Of a stretch of DNA of 64,000 bases, positions 22,771-30,515 are shown in pieces. A program made the position numbers and the translations under genes. The stretch's first letter is position 1. Each line of letters begins with the position of its first letter. Source of the DNA: an uncultured Bacteroidota bacterium (lineage in GTDB: Bacteria > Bacteroidota > Bacteroidia > Bacteroidales > P3); contig CACYIK010000005.1 in assembly GCA_902774395.1 (NCBI GenBank), positions 124,001 to 188,000 on the forward strand, in the 5' to 3' direction. A model generated the notes under the pieces. It saw only the letters and a list, made by a program, of their open reading frames with translations. It was not told the origin of the DNA and did no database searches.

Positions 22771-23562
22771 ATGAGCATGAGCCGTCCTGCCGGCTCGCGC
22801 ATTATTTCCATTATTGGGTCGGGCAATGTGGCTACCCACCTGGCCCTGGCCCTCCACCACGCCGGTCACATCATCCGGCAAGTCCTTTCGCGCGAATACG
22901 ACCATGCCGCGTTGCTGGCGTCGCGCGTGGGAGCACAACCCATCGACAAGCCTTCGCTGATTGACGACACCGCGGAGGTGTTCCTCCTGGCGGTCAACGA
23001 CGACGCCCTCTACGACCTCGCCCTCGACCTCCGTCTGCCTTCGTCGCTGGTGCTCCACACCTCCGGCAGCACTCCCGCCACCGTCCTCAAAAGTATCTCG
23101 CACCGCTATGGTGTCGTATGGTCGCCGCAGACCTTCGTGCGCGACCTCGCCATGGACTATTCGCGTCTGCCCCTCTGCATCGAGGGCAGCGACGCTGCCG
23201 TGGAGAGTGAGACAGAGGCGCTGTTCTCCTCCATCAGCAATCACATCTATCCTCTCGACTTCGAGCAGCGTCGCTGGGCGCACCTCGCAGCCGTGATGGT
23301 CAACAACTTCGGTAATGCCATCAACGCCCTCGCCCAGGAGCTCTCGGTAGTCCACGGCATCGATTTCGAGATGCTGCGGCCCCTGGCCGAGATGACCGTC
23401 AAGAAGATGGACTACGGCCCCCTGTGGCCGCAGCAGACGGGCCCTGCCCGCCGCCACGACCAGAAGACCCTCGACGCCCAACGCCGCCTCCTGGCCGACA
23501 ACCCCAAGATGCTGCAACTCTACGACCTGATGACCGAAATCATCCAAAGCCGTGACAGATAA
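22771..23562 (+). CDS. Rossmann-fold DUF2520 (F420/NADP-oxidoreductase-like) protein
   Basis: A 263-residue protein with an N-terminal Rossmann nucleotide-binding motif IISIIGSGNVATHLALAL (GxGxxA, residues 10-27) and a C-terminal all-helical DUF2520 domain (about 130-255; AVMVNNFGNAINALA). It resembles pyrroline-5-carboxylate or 6-phosphogluconate dehydrogenase-like folds, with unknown substrate. The start is ATG 22771, four bases after DUF2795; a longer frame from 22678 would overlap that gene and is rejected. The stop overlaps the GTG start of tatD by 11 bases. Confidence 0.86.
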   Translation: MSMSRPAGSRIISIIGSGNVATHLALALHHAGHIIRQVLSREYDHAALLASRVGAQPIDKPSLIDDTAEVFLLAVNDDALYDLALDLRLPSSLVLHTSGSTPATVLKSISHRYGVVWSPQTFVRDLAMDYSRLPLCIEGSDAAVESETEALFSSISNHIYPLDFEQRRWAHLAAVMVNNFGNAINALAQELSVVHGIDFEMLRPLAEMTVKKMDYGPLWPQQTGPARRHDQKTLDAQRRLLADNPKMLQLYDLMTEIIQSRDR

Positions 23563-24430
23563 TTTTCAATTTTCATTTTTCAATTTTCAATTCGTCGACA
23601 CTCATTGCCACCTCTACGACGAGGCCTTTGACGAAGACCGTACCGCCGCGGTGCAGCGCGCCCTCGACGCCGGTGTCACCACCATGCTCCTGCCCGACAT
23701 CGACAGCACCTCCACCCCCCGCCTCGACGCCCTCGCCACTCAAGCAATCAAGCAATCAGGCAGTCAAGCAATCTTCTACCGCATGGCCGGCCTTCATCCC
23801 ACCTCCGTCAAAGAAGACTATGAGGCCGAACTCCAACACGTCCACGACCGCCTCTTCAATTCGAATAATTCGCCTGAAATTGACCAGCGTAGCAATTCGC
23901 TAAATTCGAATAATTCGCCGTTGAAGTTCATCGCCGTGGGCGAAATCGGCATGGATCTCTACTGGGACCGTACCTTCGAGGCGCAGCAGCGCGAGGTTTT
24001 GAAGACCCAGCTGCAGTGGGCCGTGGACCTCGACCTCCCCGTCTGTCTCCACATCCGCAAAGCCCACAACGAAGTCTTCGCTGTGCTGCGCGAGATTAAC
24101 CGTCCGTCGTGGCGTGGCGTCATGCACTGTTTCGGTGGCAGCGTCCAGGAGGCGCAGCGCGCCCTGGAGATGGGCTTCCACCTCGGCATCGGTGGTGTGG
24201 TCACCTTCAAGAACGCCACCATGGCCGATGTCGTCAAGGCCGTCCCCCTCGACCGTCTCCTCCTCGAGACCGACGCCCCCTACCTCAGTCCCGTGCCTCA
24301 CCGTGGCCAGCGCAACGAGAGCGCCTACATCCCCCTCATCGCCCAGAAGATCGCCGACCTCAAAGAGATTTCCCTCGCCGAAGTCGCCGCCGTCACCACC
24401 GCCTCCGCCAAGGACCTTTTCCGCCTGTAG
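23552..24430 (+). CDS. tatD: TatD-family metal-dependent deoxyribonuclease
   Basis: A 292-residue TIM-barrel nuclease. Metal-binding VDTHCHLYD follows residue 14; later motifs are AVGEIGMDLYWD (Glu ligand), LPVCLHIRKAHNEVF, HCFGGSVQEA and LLLETDAPYLSP. It is longer than usual because of repeat insertions. The N-terminal codons (NFQFSFFNFQF) are TTTTCAATT repeat that also carries the GTG start. IKQSGSQAI (23741-23773) and LFNSNNSPEIDQRSNSLNS (23855-23924) interrupt the region between the first and second conserved motifs. All tracts keep the frame. Overlaps the DUF2520 gene by 11 bases. Confidence 0.93.
   Translation: MTDNFQFSFFNFQFVDTHCHLYDEAFDEDRTAAVQRALDAGVTTMLLPDIDSTSTPRLDALATQAIKQSGSQAIFYRMAGLHPTSVKEDYEAELQHVHDRLFNSNNSPEIDQRSNSLNSNNSPLKFIAVGEIGMDLYWDRTFEAQQREVLKTQLQWAVDLDLPVCLHIRKAHNEVFAVLREINRPSWRGVMHCFGGSVQEAQRALEMGFHLGIGGVVTFKNATMADVVKAVPLDRLLLETDAPYLSPVPHRGQRNESAYIPLIAQKIADLKEISLAEVAAVTTASAKDLFRL
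23560..23593 (+). repeat. TTTTCAATTTTCAATT repeat at the tatD start
   Basis: The repeat supplies codons 4-13 of tatD, immediately before the catalytic DTHCH motif; family members normally begin at or near that motif. Confidence 0.8.
23741..23773 (+). repeat. In-frame CAAGCAATCAAG repeat in tatD
   Basis: Three to four CAAGCAATC/CAGGCAGTC words encode QAIKQSGSQAI. The stretch departs from the GCC/CTC-rich codon use on both sides. Confidence 0.75.
23855..23924 (+). repeat. In-frame copy of the CCGTT-ended intergenic element in tatD
   Basis: Contains AATTCGAATAATTCGCC twice, the landmark GACCAGCG near 23883-23890 and the ending TTCGCCGTT, in the same order as in the pnuT-thiN spacer (13046-13110). 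It is 70 bp, framed without a stop, and encodes an Asn/Ser-rich loop. Confidence 0.8.
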
Positions 24431-24475
24431 CCGCTTTTCATATGAACTTTTTTATGGTATAAATAATATTTTTTG

Positions 24476-24483
24476 TATATTTG
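24476..24483 (+). promoter_or_regulatory. Promoter -7 box of the carboxyltransferase gene
   Basis: TATATTTG matches TAnnTTTG. Transcription would start near 24490, exactly where a perfect 9-bp hairpin begins. Confidence 0.65.
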
Positions 24484-24489
24484 CATTTC

Positions 24490-24512
24490 CCCCATTTTAT
24501 GTTAAAATGGGG
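24490..24512 (+). promoter_or_regulatory. 5'-end stem-loop in the carboxyltransferase leader
   Basis: CCCCATTTT (24490-24498) pairs perfectly with AAAATGGGG (24504-24512) around a five-base loop. It is followed by TATTGTTTTTT, so it could protect the 5' end or act as an attenuator. Confidence 0.6.
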
Positions 24513-24541
24513 TATTGTTTTTTAATTCAATAGGTTACATA

Positions 24542-26314
24542 ATGAATAAAGAGATAAAATTCAGTCTGGTGTACCGCGATATGTGGCAATCGAGCGGGAA
24601 ATATCAGCCCCGCGTCGACCAGCTGGAGAAGATTGCCCCCGTGATTGTGGACATGGGCTGTTTCGACCGCATAGAGACTAACGGCGGTGCCTTCGAGCAG
24701 GTGAATCTGATGTACGGCGAGAACCCCAACAAGGCCGTGCGCGCCTGGACCAAGGCTTTCAATAAGGCCGGCATCCAGACCCACATGTTGGAACGCGCCC
24801 TCAACGGCCTCCGCATGTACGGCGTGCCTAAGGATGTGCGCCAGCTGATGCCCAAGGTGAAGAAGGCACAGGGCGTGGACATTATGCGTTCGTTCTGCGG
24901 ACTGAACGATCCCCGCAACTTGGAACTCAGCGTGAAATACGCCAAGGAGGCCGGCATGATCAGCCAGGCCGCCCTGAGCATCACCCACTCGCCCGTCCAC
25001 ACCGTGGAGTACTACATGGGTATCGTGGACAAGCTGGTGGAGTTCGGCGCCGACGAGATTTGCCTGAAGGACATGGCCGGCGTTGGTCGTCCCGCCACGC
25101 TGGGCAAGTTGGTGCATGAGATCAAGACCAAATATCCGCACATCAAGGTGCAGTACCACGGCCATACCGGTCCCGGCCTCTCGATGGCCAGCACCCTCAT
25201 GGTGGCCCAGGCCGGCGCCGACGTCATCGACTGCGCCATGGAGCCTCTGTCGTGGGGCATGGTGCACCCCGACGTCATCAGTGTGCAGGCCATGCTCAAG
25301 GATGCCGGTTTCCTGGTGAAGGACATCAACATGGACGCCTACATGGAGGCCCGCAAGCTGACGCAGGAGTTCATCGACGACTTCCTCGGTCTCTATATCA
25401 ACCCCGGCAACCGCGTGAGCACCTCGCTGCTGGTGGGCTGCGGCCTGCCTGGCGGCATGATGGGCTCGATGATGAGTGACCTGCGCGGTGTACACGGCGC
25501 CATCAACATGGCCCTGAAGAAGAACGGCAAGCCCGAGGTGAGCTTCGAAGAACTCACGGTGCAGCTGTTCCAGGAGGTGGAACTCATCTGGCCTATGCTG
25601 GGTTATCCCCCGCTGGTGACCCCCTTCAGCCAGTATACCAAGAATATCGCCGTGATGAACCTGCTGTCGATGGCTCAGGGCAAGCCCCGCTTCAGCCAGA
25701 TTGACAAAGACAGCTGGAGCATGATTCTCGGCCGTGCCGGCAAACTGCCCGGCGAGTTGGCTCCCGAAATCGTGGAGCTGGCCAAGCAGCAGGGTATGGA
25801 GTTCTACACCGGTGTGCCCCAGGATGCCTACCCCGACGCGCTGCCCGAATACATCAAGGAGATGGAGGAGAACGGCTGGGAGCGCGGAGAGGACGACGAG
25901 GAACTCTTCGAACTGGCCATGCATGACCGCCAGTACCGCGACTACAAGAGTGGTCTGGCCAAGGAGCGCTTCAATAAAGAAGTCGCCCAACTGAGAGGTG
26001 AAAGGTTAAAGGTGAAAGGTGAAAATGCTGACGCGGCCACTGGGGCTTTGAACTATATATCCCAGAAGCACCCCAATGCCACGCCCATCGTGGCCGACGC
26101 CACGGGCCGTCTGCTGTGGGAGGTGAACTTCGACGACCAGAGCACTCCTCCCGCCCCCGGGACCGAGGTGAAAGAGGGTGCCGTCATCGCCCACATCGAG
26201 GCTTCCTACGCCCTCATGCCCCTCGTCGCCCTCAAGGGTGGCAAGGTGGTAGACACCTGCGCCAAACAAGGCCAGATGGTCAAGAAAGGTGACGTGTTGG
26301 GATGGGTGGAATGA
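24542..26314 (+). CDS. Oxaloacetate decarboxylase alpha / pyruvate carboxylase subunit B-like protein
   Basis: A 590-residue protein. Residues 1-300 form the HMGL-like carboxyltransferase barrel (VYRDMWQSSGKYQPRVDQL, GGAFEQVN, CLKDMAGVGRP with the catalytic Lys, YHGHTGPG metal ligands). Residues 300-465 form the conserved PYC-OADA region. A degenerate biotinyl/lipoyl-like domain ends the protein (about 515-590), but the biotin motif AMKM is replaced by EASYALMP, so there is no acceptor Lys there. The linker (25994-26024) is an in-frame GGTGAAAGGTTAAA repeat (GERLKVKGE). Start ATG 24542; an upstream TTG is rejected. It probably works with a separate biotin carrier. Confidence 0.87.
   Translation: MNKEIKFSLVYRDMWQSSGKYQPRVDQLEKIAPVIVDMGCFDRIETNGGAFEQVNLMYGENPNKAVRAWTKAFNKAGIQTHMLERALNGLRMYGVPKDVRQLMPKVKKAQGVDIMRSFCGLNDPRNLELSVKYAKEAGMISQAALSITHSPVHTVEYYMGIVDKLVEFGADEICLKDMAGVGRPATLGKLVHEIKTKYPHIKVQYHGHTGPGLSMASTLMVAQAGADVIDCAMEPLSWGMVHPDVISVQAMLKDAGFLVKDINMDAYMEARKLTQEFIDDFLGLYINPGNRVSTSLLVGCGLPGGMMGSMMSDLRGVHGAINMALKKNGKPEVSFEELTVQLFQEVELIWPMLGYPPLVTPFSQYTKNIAVMNLLSMAQGKPRFSQIDKDSWSMILGRAGKLPGELAPEIVELAKQQGMEFYTGVPQDAYPDALPEYIKEMEENGWERGEDDEELFELAMHDRQYRDYKSGLAKERFNKEVAQLRGERLKVKGENADAATGALNYISQKHPNATPIVADATGRLLWEVNFDDQSTPPAPGTEVKEGAVIAHIEASYALMPLVALKGGKVVDTCAKQGQMVKKGDVLGWVE
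25994..26024 (+). repeat. In-frame GGTGAAAGGTTAAAGG repeat in the carboxyltransferase linker
   Basis: The tract encodes RGERLKVKGE precisely between the catalytic part and the biotinyl-like domain. The same words recur at 57070-57114 in the DUF4954 gene. Confidence 0.85.
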
Positions 26315-26316
26315 AT

Positions 26317-26355
26317 TGAGAATTAAGAGTTAAGAATTAAGAATTAAGAATTAAT
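26317..26355 (+). repeat. GAATTAAGAATTAAG repeat between the carboxyltransferase and rnfA
   Basis: Five GAATTAA or GAGTTAA units follow the stop; the matching tract is at 14511-14545. Confidence 0.85.
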
Positions 26356-26386
26356 TTGGTGGGTTTGGAAAAAGTTTGTACTTTTG
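26355..26386 (+). promoter_or_regulatory. rnfA promoter
   Basis: TTTG at 26355-26358 and TACTTTTG at 26379-26386 are 20 bases apart, a full promoter match 34 bases before the rnfA ATG. Confidence 0.75.
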
Positions 26387-26419
26387 CAGTCCGAATTCAA
26401 CTATTAAAATAATAGACTT

Positions 26420-27010
26420 ATGACAGGTATCTCAATATTTGCACTGATTATCGGCGCCATCTTTGTCAACAATGTGGTGCTGGCTCAGTTCCTCGGCATC
26501 TGCCCCTTCCTGGGTGTGTCGAAAGATGTGAAAAGTTCTGTCGGCATGGGCGGCGCTGTGCTCTTCGTGATGCTGCTCGCCACCATGGTGACCTACCTTA
26601 TCATGACCTACGTCCTCGAGCCGCTGGGGCTGCAGTATATGCAGACCATTGCTTACATTCTCGTTATCGCCGCCTTGGTGCAGATGGTCGAGATTGTGCT
26701 GAAGAAGATGGCTCCCGCACTCTATCAGGCGCTGGGTGTGTTCCTGCCGCTGATTACCACCAACTGCGCGGTTCTCGGTGTGGCCATTCTGGTCATCCAG
26801 AAGAATATGACGTTCATTGAGAGCGTGGTCTATTCGGCCAGCATTGCCGTGGGCTTCACGTTGGCATTGGTTATCTTTGCCGGCATCCGTGAGCAGCTCG
26901 AACTCACCGGTACACCCAAGGGAATGAAGGGTGTGCCCATCGCGCTGGTCACCGCCGGTATCCTCGCCATGGCCTTCATGGGATTCAGTAATCTGGTTCC
27001 GCTGCCGTAA
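26420..27010 (+). CDS. rnfA: Electron transport complex subunit RnfA/RsxA
   Basis: A 196-residue membrane protein with six hydrophobic helices. The twin family motifs are VNNVVLAQFLGICPFLGVSK (16-35) and LPLITTNCAVLGVAIL (about 109-124), each with the Cys that binds the intramembrane Fe-S cluster. It is closer to RnfA than to NqrE by the LGICPFLGV and FAGIREQLEL segments. RnfA is part of the ferredoxin:NAD ion pump. Here it stands alone with its own promoter and terminator; no other rnf genes are in the window. Confidence 0.92.
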   Translation: MTGISIFALIIGAIFVNNVVLAQFLGICPFLGVSKDVKSSVGMGGAVLFVMLLATMVTYLIMTYVLEPLGLQYMQTIAYILVIAALVQMVEIVLKKMAPALYQALGVFLPLITTNCAVLGVAILVIQKNMTFIESVVYSASIAVGFTLALVIFAGIREQLELTGTPKGMKGVPIALVTAGILAMAFMGFSNLVPLP

Positions 27011-27041
27011 GTAGAAGAATGACAAATGAATACATAAAATA

Positions 27042-27073
27042 CGACCCCATCCCATCCGGATGGGGTCGATTTT
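27042..27073 (+). terminator. rnfA terminator
   Basis: CGACCCCATCC (27042-27052) pairs perfectly with GGATGGGGTCG (27058-27068), five-base loop, then ATTTTT. Confidence 0.9.
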
Positions 27074-27321
27074 TGCCCACAAAACACCCCTTTTAGCCTG
27101 TTTTTCAGCCTTTGAGGTAAAAAAAATGAAAAAAATAGACTATCGTAAGTATCTGTGTATTAGTTGTGTGCTAAAATTTTAGGAATTATTAAAACTTTAT
27201 TTTTTAACGTTTTTGATTTATGTTGTACTTTTGCACCTCGGAAAAAGGAAATAAAGAGCTTTTTCCAAGAAAATAAGAGAGTTAATTAATAAAGTATAAA
27301 CCATTTAAAAATTAAATTAAA
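27074..27321 (+). promoter_or_regulatory. Promoter and leader of the small lipoprotein gene
   Basis: AT-rich spacer without a gene. TACTTTTG at 27226-27233 is the -7 box; a TTTG lies at 27212-27215, too close for the usual spacing. The predicted leader is about 80 bases. Confidence 0.6.
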
Positions 27322-27540
27322 ATGAAGAAAGTTATCTTTACCCTTGCTATCGCTGGTATGTTCGGTTTCGCCGCTTGTGGCAACAACACCGAGGCTGTTG
27401 ATTCCGCCGCTATCGCTGACTCCATCGCCGCTGTTGAGGCCGCCGCTCAGGCTGAGGCCGAGGCCGCTGCTGCCGCCGCCGCCGACACCACCGTCGTCGA
27501 GGCCGCTGCTGAGGAAGCTGCTGCTACCGTCGCTGAATAA
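27322..27540 (+). CDS. Small Ala/Glu-rich lipoprotein
   Basis: A 72-residue protein with a lipoprotein signal: KKVIFTLAIAGMFGFAAC, lipobox FAAC with Cys about residue 19. The mature part is low complexity, mostly Ala, Glu, Asp and Val (EAAAQAEAEAAAAAAADTT), probably helical and acidic. Bacteroidetes genomes often carry such short abundant lipoproteins; function unknown. It is flanked by its own promoter and a strong hairpin terminator shared with the convergent gene, which suggests a single, well-expressed transcript. Confidence 0.82.
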   Translation: MKKVIFTLAIAGMFGFAACGNNTEAVDSAAIADSIAAVEAAAQAEAEAAAAAAADTTVVEAAAEEAAATVAE

Positions 27541-27560
27541 TTGCGATTGCAACTTAAGAA

Positions 27561-27590
27561 AAAAAGCCGCTCAATCGAGCGGCTTTTTTT
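27561..27590. terminator. Bidirectional terminator
   Basis: GCCGCTC (27566-27572) pairs with GAGCGGC (27577-27583), flanked by A5 and T7 that extend the stem. It serves the lipoprotein gene and the convergent barrel gene. Confidence 0.92.
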
Positions 27591-27606
27591 ATGTCCATAT
27601 GTTTGG

Positions 27607-28704
27607 TTATCGTAGGTGATAGGTACCCCATCCGAGACCCGCACCCAGGTGCAGGTAGATGCCCCAACCCGAGGGGCTGCCCGAGATGTGGTTGAACTGG
27701 GAGTGCATGACGGCGACCTTGGCGACGATGTCGAGGTCTTCTCGTTCCATCCTCCCTTCGGTAATGTCGGAGAAGGAGAGGCTGATGCGGTACTGCAGCA
27801 CGAGTCCTGCACCGAAGGTGAAGGCCGAGGAGTTGAAGGTGACATCCTCTTCGCTCTGGTCGAGCACGTGCAAGCCGCCACCCAGATAGGGCGTCATAGA
27901 CCAGTGGTTGTTGTCAACGATGCGGTAGCCGTATTCTAGCCTAAACTGCAGGTCGGTGACCGAGGTGTTGGAGTAGAAATAATCGTCGACGCTCCAGATG
28001 TCGTGATAGGCGCTTGTCACGCCGATGCTGAGGTCGAAGCCCAGCGCGTGGCGGTTTTTCAGAGCCTGGATGTCCATGTTGAAAGAGATGCCAGGGGAGA
28101 AAGCCTTGCCCAATGTCCCGCCAAACGACTGGAACCCGAGACCGTAGGAGCATTCATAGAACCATGAGGGGACGAAGTGCAGCTTCTTGGTATCGGGCAG
28201 GCTGCTCAATGTCTCGGCAGTCATTTGTTCGTAGCGCCCGAGGGCCGCAGTGTCTCTGCCTTCGGAGGTGAAGAGCCGCAGACTGTCGAATTGTTGCATC
28301 AGGTGGGCATAAGCGTTGTCGAGGATGTCTTCGCCATAAAGTCCGTTCTTGACCAGGGCATGTTGCATTTGACGGCGCTCGATCTCGGCGAGGTCGAACT
28401 GCAGCTGGTGGTAGCGCAGGCGTTTCTCGTTGCGGTAGTAGGGGAGCATCCACGAGCCATGAGGCATCATAAGTGCTTCGGCATAGGGATAGCCTATCGC
28501 GATGCCATTCACGGTGTCGTAGGCGATGGAATAACTCAGGTGGAACTCGGCGAAGCTGCCCTCTGACGACTGTGAGGGGTGTCCACGGAAGTCGTCGTAG
28601 TGGAGTCGTCCGTCGTTCCAGGATTTCCCCTGATGGGGGTTTCTCTGGGCGTAGACGTTGAGACTGACAAATGCCAGTGCTAGAAGAAAGATGGAGTGTT
28701 TCAT
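27607..28704 (-). CDS. Exported beta-barrel-like protein, unknown function
   Basis: A 365-residue protein with a signal peptide (KHSIFLLALAFVSLNVYAQ, about 20 residues). The first half (about 25-180) has a SWNDGRLHYDDFRG start and a helical ERRQMQHAL segment, suggesting a soluble periplasmic domain. The second half (about 180-365) has alternating beta strands, Gly/Tyr-rich, ending GWGTYHLR, as in outer-membrane barrels. No catalytic motif is recognised. Its start overlaps the stop of the DUF2723 gene by four bases, so it is translationally coupled to it. Confidence 0.75.
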   Translation of the reverse strand: MKHSIFLLALAFVSLNVYAQRNPHQGKSWNDGRLHYDDFRGHPSQSSEGSFAEFHLSYSIAYDTVNGIAIGYPYAEALMMPHGSWMLPYYRNEKRLRYHQLQFDLAEIERRQMQHALVKNGLYGEDILDNAYAHLMQQFDSLRLFTSEGRDTAALGRYEQMTAETLSSLPDTKKLHFVPSWFYECSYGLGFQSFGGTLGKAFSPGISFNMDIQALKNRHALGFDLSIGVTSAYHDIWSVDDYFYSNTSVTDLQFRLEYGYRIVDNNHWSMTPYLGGGLHVLDQSEEDVTFNSSAFTFGAGLVLQYRISLSFSDITEGRMEREDLDIVAKVAVMHSQFNHISGSPSGWGIYLHLGAGLGWGTYHLR

Positions 28705-30515
28705 GGTTGACAGGTATTGGCTTCCCAGATGCGGAGGAACGCCCGCGAGATACGGTCTACGTATTCGTCGTCGGTGATGTGCCAGCGGATGGAGTCGGCA
28801 ATGTGACGCCGCAGAGGCTCTGTGCTCGTCACGCCAACGGTATCGGGAAGCAGGCGCCAGCAGAAGCCCTCGCAGCGCATGCGGTCGGGATAGTACCGTT
28901 TGAAGCGGTCGTAGGCGAACTGAGAGAAGTAGACCGGCCGCGAGAAGTTGTTTTCCTCAAGGAGATGCATGATGGCATAGGAACCGGTGAGGTTGACGTT
29001 GTAGATATCGATGTCGGTGCGGCGGTGCTCCACATGCTGAAGGTACCACAGGGGGAAGGTGTCGTTGTCGCCCAAGGTGAGCAGGATGGCGTTGTGATCG
29101 CAACTCTGCAGGTGGTTGAGGCTGATGTCGTGTACCGAGTGACAGTGGCTGCGGTCGTGGTCGCTCCAGTTGCCCACAGCCATCAGCAGTGGCGCTAGTA
29201 GAATGATGTATTTTGACTTCAGCGAGTTGGCGCCGATGCCGATCCATAGAGCGAAGGCATAGAAGGAGAGGATATAGGCGTAGTCGCGGTCGCGTGGTTC
29301 GTAGCAGGGATGGTTGAGGTAGAGGTTGAGGATGATGCCACCGAAAAGGAAGAGCAGGAGCACCGCGCCGAAGTCGCCGCGCCGTCGCCGCCAATGAACT
29401 ACCATGCCCCACAAGCCTAGCAGGAACGGCAGGACGAAGATAGAATATTTAATATTGAAAATAGAGAATCCTTTTCTGTCGGGGTTGTAGGCTTGGTTCT
29501 CGCGGCCGATGAAGTTGAACATAAGGTAGCGGCAGTACATGAATCCGAACTGGTAGCTGCCGTAGTAGCAGAGGTTGCCCCAGAGGCCGTCGTTGCCGCC
29601 GTTCCACTGCTGCCAGTTTGCGGTGTCGCGCTCGCGCCACATGCGGGGATATAGCGGGGCTTTCTCATATTGGTCGCGTCCGATGTACTTCTTGAAGTCT
29701 TCGAAGGTGGCGGGGTTGCCCTCGTTGATGGGTGGGTCGGCTTGTGCCCGTAGAGGGATGATGGCGTAGGGCGTCAGGCCCAGCACGAAGAAAAAGACGA
29801 TGAGTAGGGTGGAGGAGAGGTGAGAGGCGAGGGTGTGCTGCCAAGGACTCAGAAAGCCTGTCTCTTTGCGCTGCCGCAGCCCTTCGCGGTTCTTCCTCAC
29901 GAAAATCCATAGCAGCATGGGAGTTACCAGGAGCGTCATCAGGTGTACGCACACTCCCAGTCCCGCCAGCAGTGCCACCAAGGGTAGCAGACGATGGTCG
30001 TCTTTTTGCTCCCAGCGCAGCATTAGCCACACCTCGGCTGAGCAGAAGAGCATGGCCATGCTGTATACCTCGCTCTCTACGGCCGAGAACCAGGCGCTGT
30101 CGCAGAAGAGGTAGCACAGTGCACCGACGACGGCTGCCAGCCGATGGCCGTCTGGTAGCAGCAGTCGCAGGGTCTTATAGAGGAACATTACCGTCAGGGC
30201 GCCGCAGAGGACGGAGACGGCATTGCTCAGCGGCGCCACCCACAGGGGGTTGCCGAAAGAGAGAAGCATGGCGCAATGGGTGATGAGTTGGTAGAAAGGA
30301 GCTCCCGGAGGGTGCCCTATCATCAGGCCATGGCCTGTGGTGATGAACTCGCCGCAGTCCCACCAACTCGCCGAGCGGTCCATGGTGAGGAGGTAGACGA
30401 CAAAGGAAAAAGAAAAAAGAAAGAGTGAAGAATGAAGAGTGAGGAATCGGTTTACGCAATACAATCTGCGGCAGCCGAATTCTTCACTCTTCATTTTTGA
30501 TTCTTCACTCTTCAT
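28701..30515 (-). CDS. DUF2723 membrane protein (glycosyltransferase-like), short form
   Basis: A 604-residue membrane protein. The DUF2723 core is clear: DRSASWWDCGEFITTGHGLMIGHPPGAPFYQLI (about 46-78) followed by many hydrophobic helices. The family shares a fold with C-type protein mannosyltransferases and is usually around 1000 residues or more, so this is a short form. The N terminus (KSEESKMKSEEF, then LTLHSSLFLFSFSF) is encoded by TTCTTCACTC-type repeats on both sides of a unique stretch. The start codon overlaps the lptE stop (TAATG), supporting it. Confidence 0.8.
   Translation of the reverse strand: MKSEESKMKSEEFGCRRLYCVNRFLTLHSSLFLFSFSFVVYLLTMDRSASWWDCGEFITTGHGLMIGHPPGAPFYQLITHCAMLLSFGNPLWVAPLSNAVSVLCGALTVMFLYKTLRLLLPDGHRLAAVVGALCYLFCDSAWFSAVESEVYSMAMLFCSAEVWLMLRWEQKDDHRLLPLVALLAGLGVCVHLMTLLVTPMLLWIFVRKNREGLRQRKETGFLSPWQHTLASHLSSTLLIVFFFVLGLTPYAIIPLRAQADPPINEGNPATFEDFKKYIGRDQYEKAPLYPRMWRERDTANWQQWNGGNDGLWGNLCYYGSYQFGFMYCRYLMFNFIGRENQAYNPDRKGFSIFNIKYSIFVLPFLLGLWGMVVHWRRRRGDFGAVLLLFLFGGIILNLYLNHPCYEPRDRDYAYILSFYAFALWIGIGANSLKSKYIILLAPLLMAVGNWSDHDRSHCHSVHDISLNHLQSCDHNAILLTLGDNDTFPLWYLQHVEHRRTDIDIYNVNLTGSYAIMHLLEENNFSRPVYFSQFAYDRFKRYYPDRMRCEGFCWRLLPDTVGVTSTEPLRRHIADSIRWHITDDEYVDRISRAFLRIWEANTCQP
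30410..30515 (-). repeat. AGTGAAGAATGAAGAG repeats at the DUF2723 N-terminal codons
   Basis: On the minus strand, GAAGAGTGAAGAATC words occupy 30480-30515 (including the ATG) and again about 30410-30445. Both are translated in frame. Confidence 0.8.

Noticed and set aside
24515-24541. TTG start for the carboxyltransferase
   Set aside because: It lies in the leader just after the 5' hairpin; ATG 24542 fits the family N terminus.
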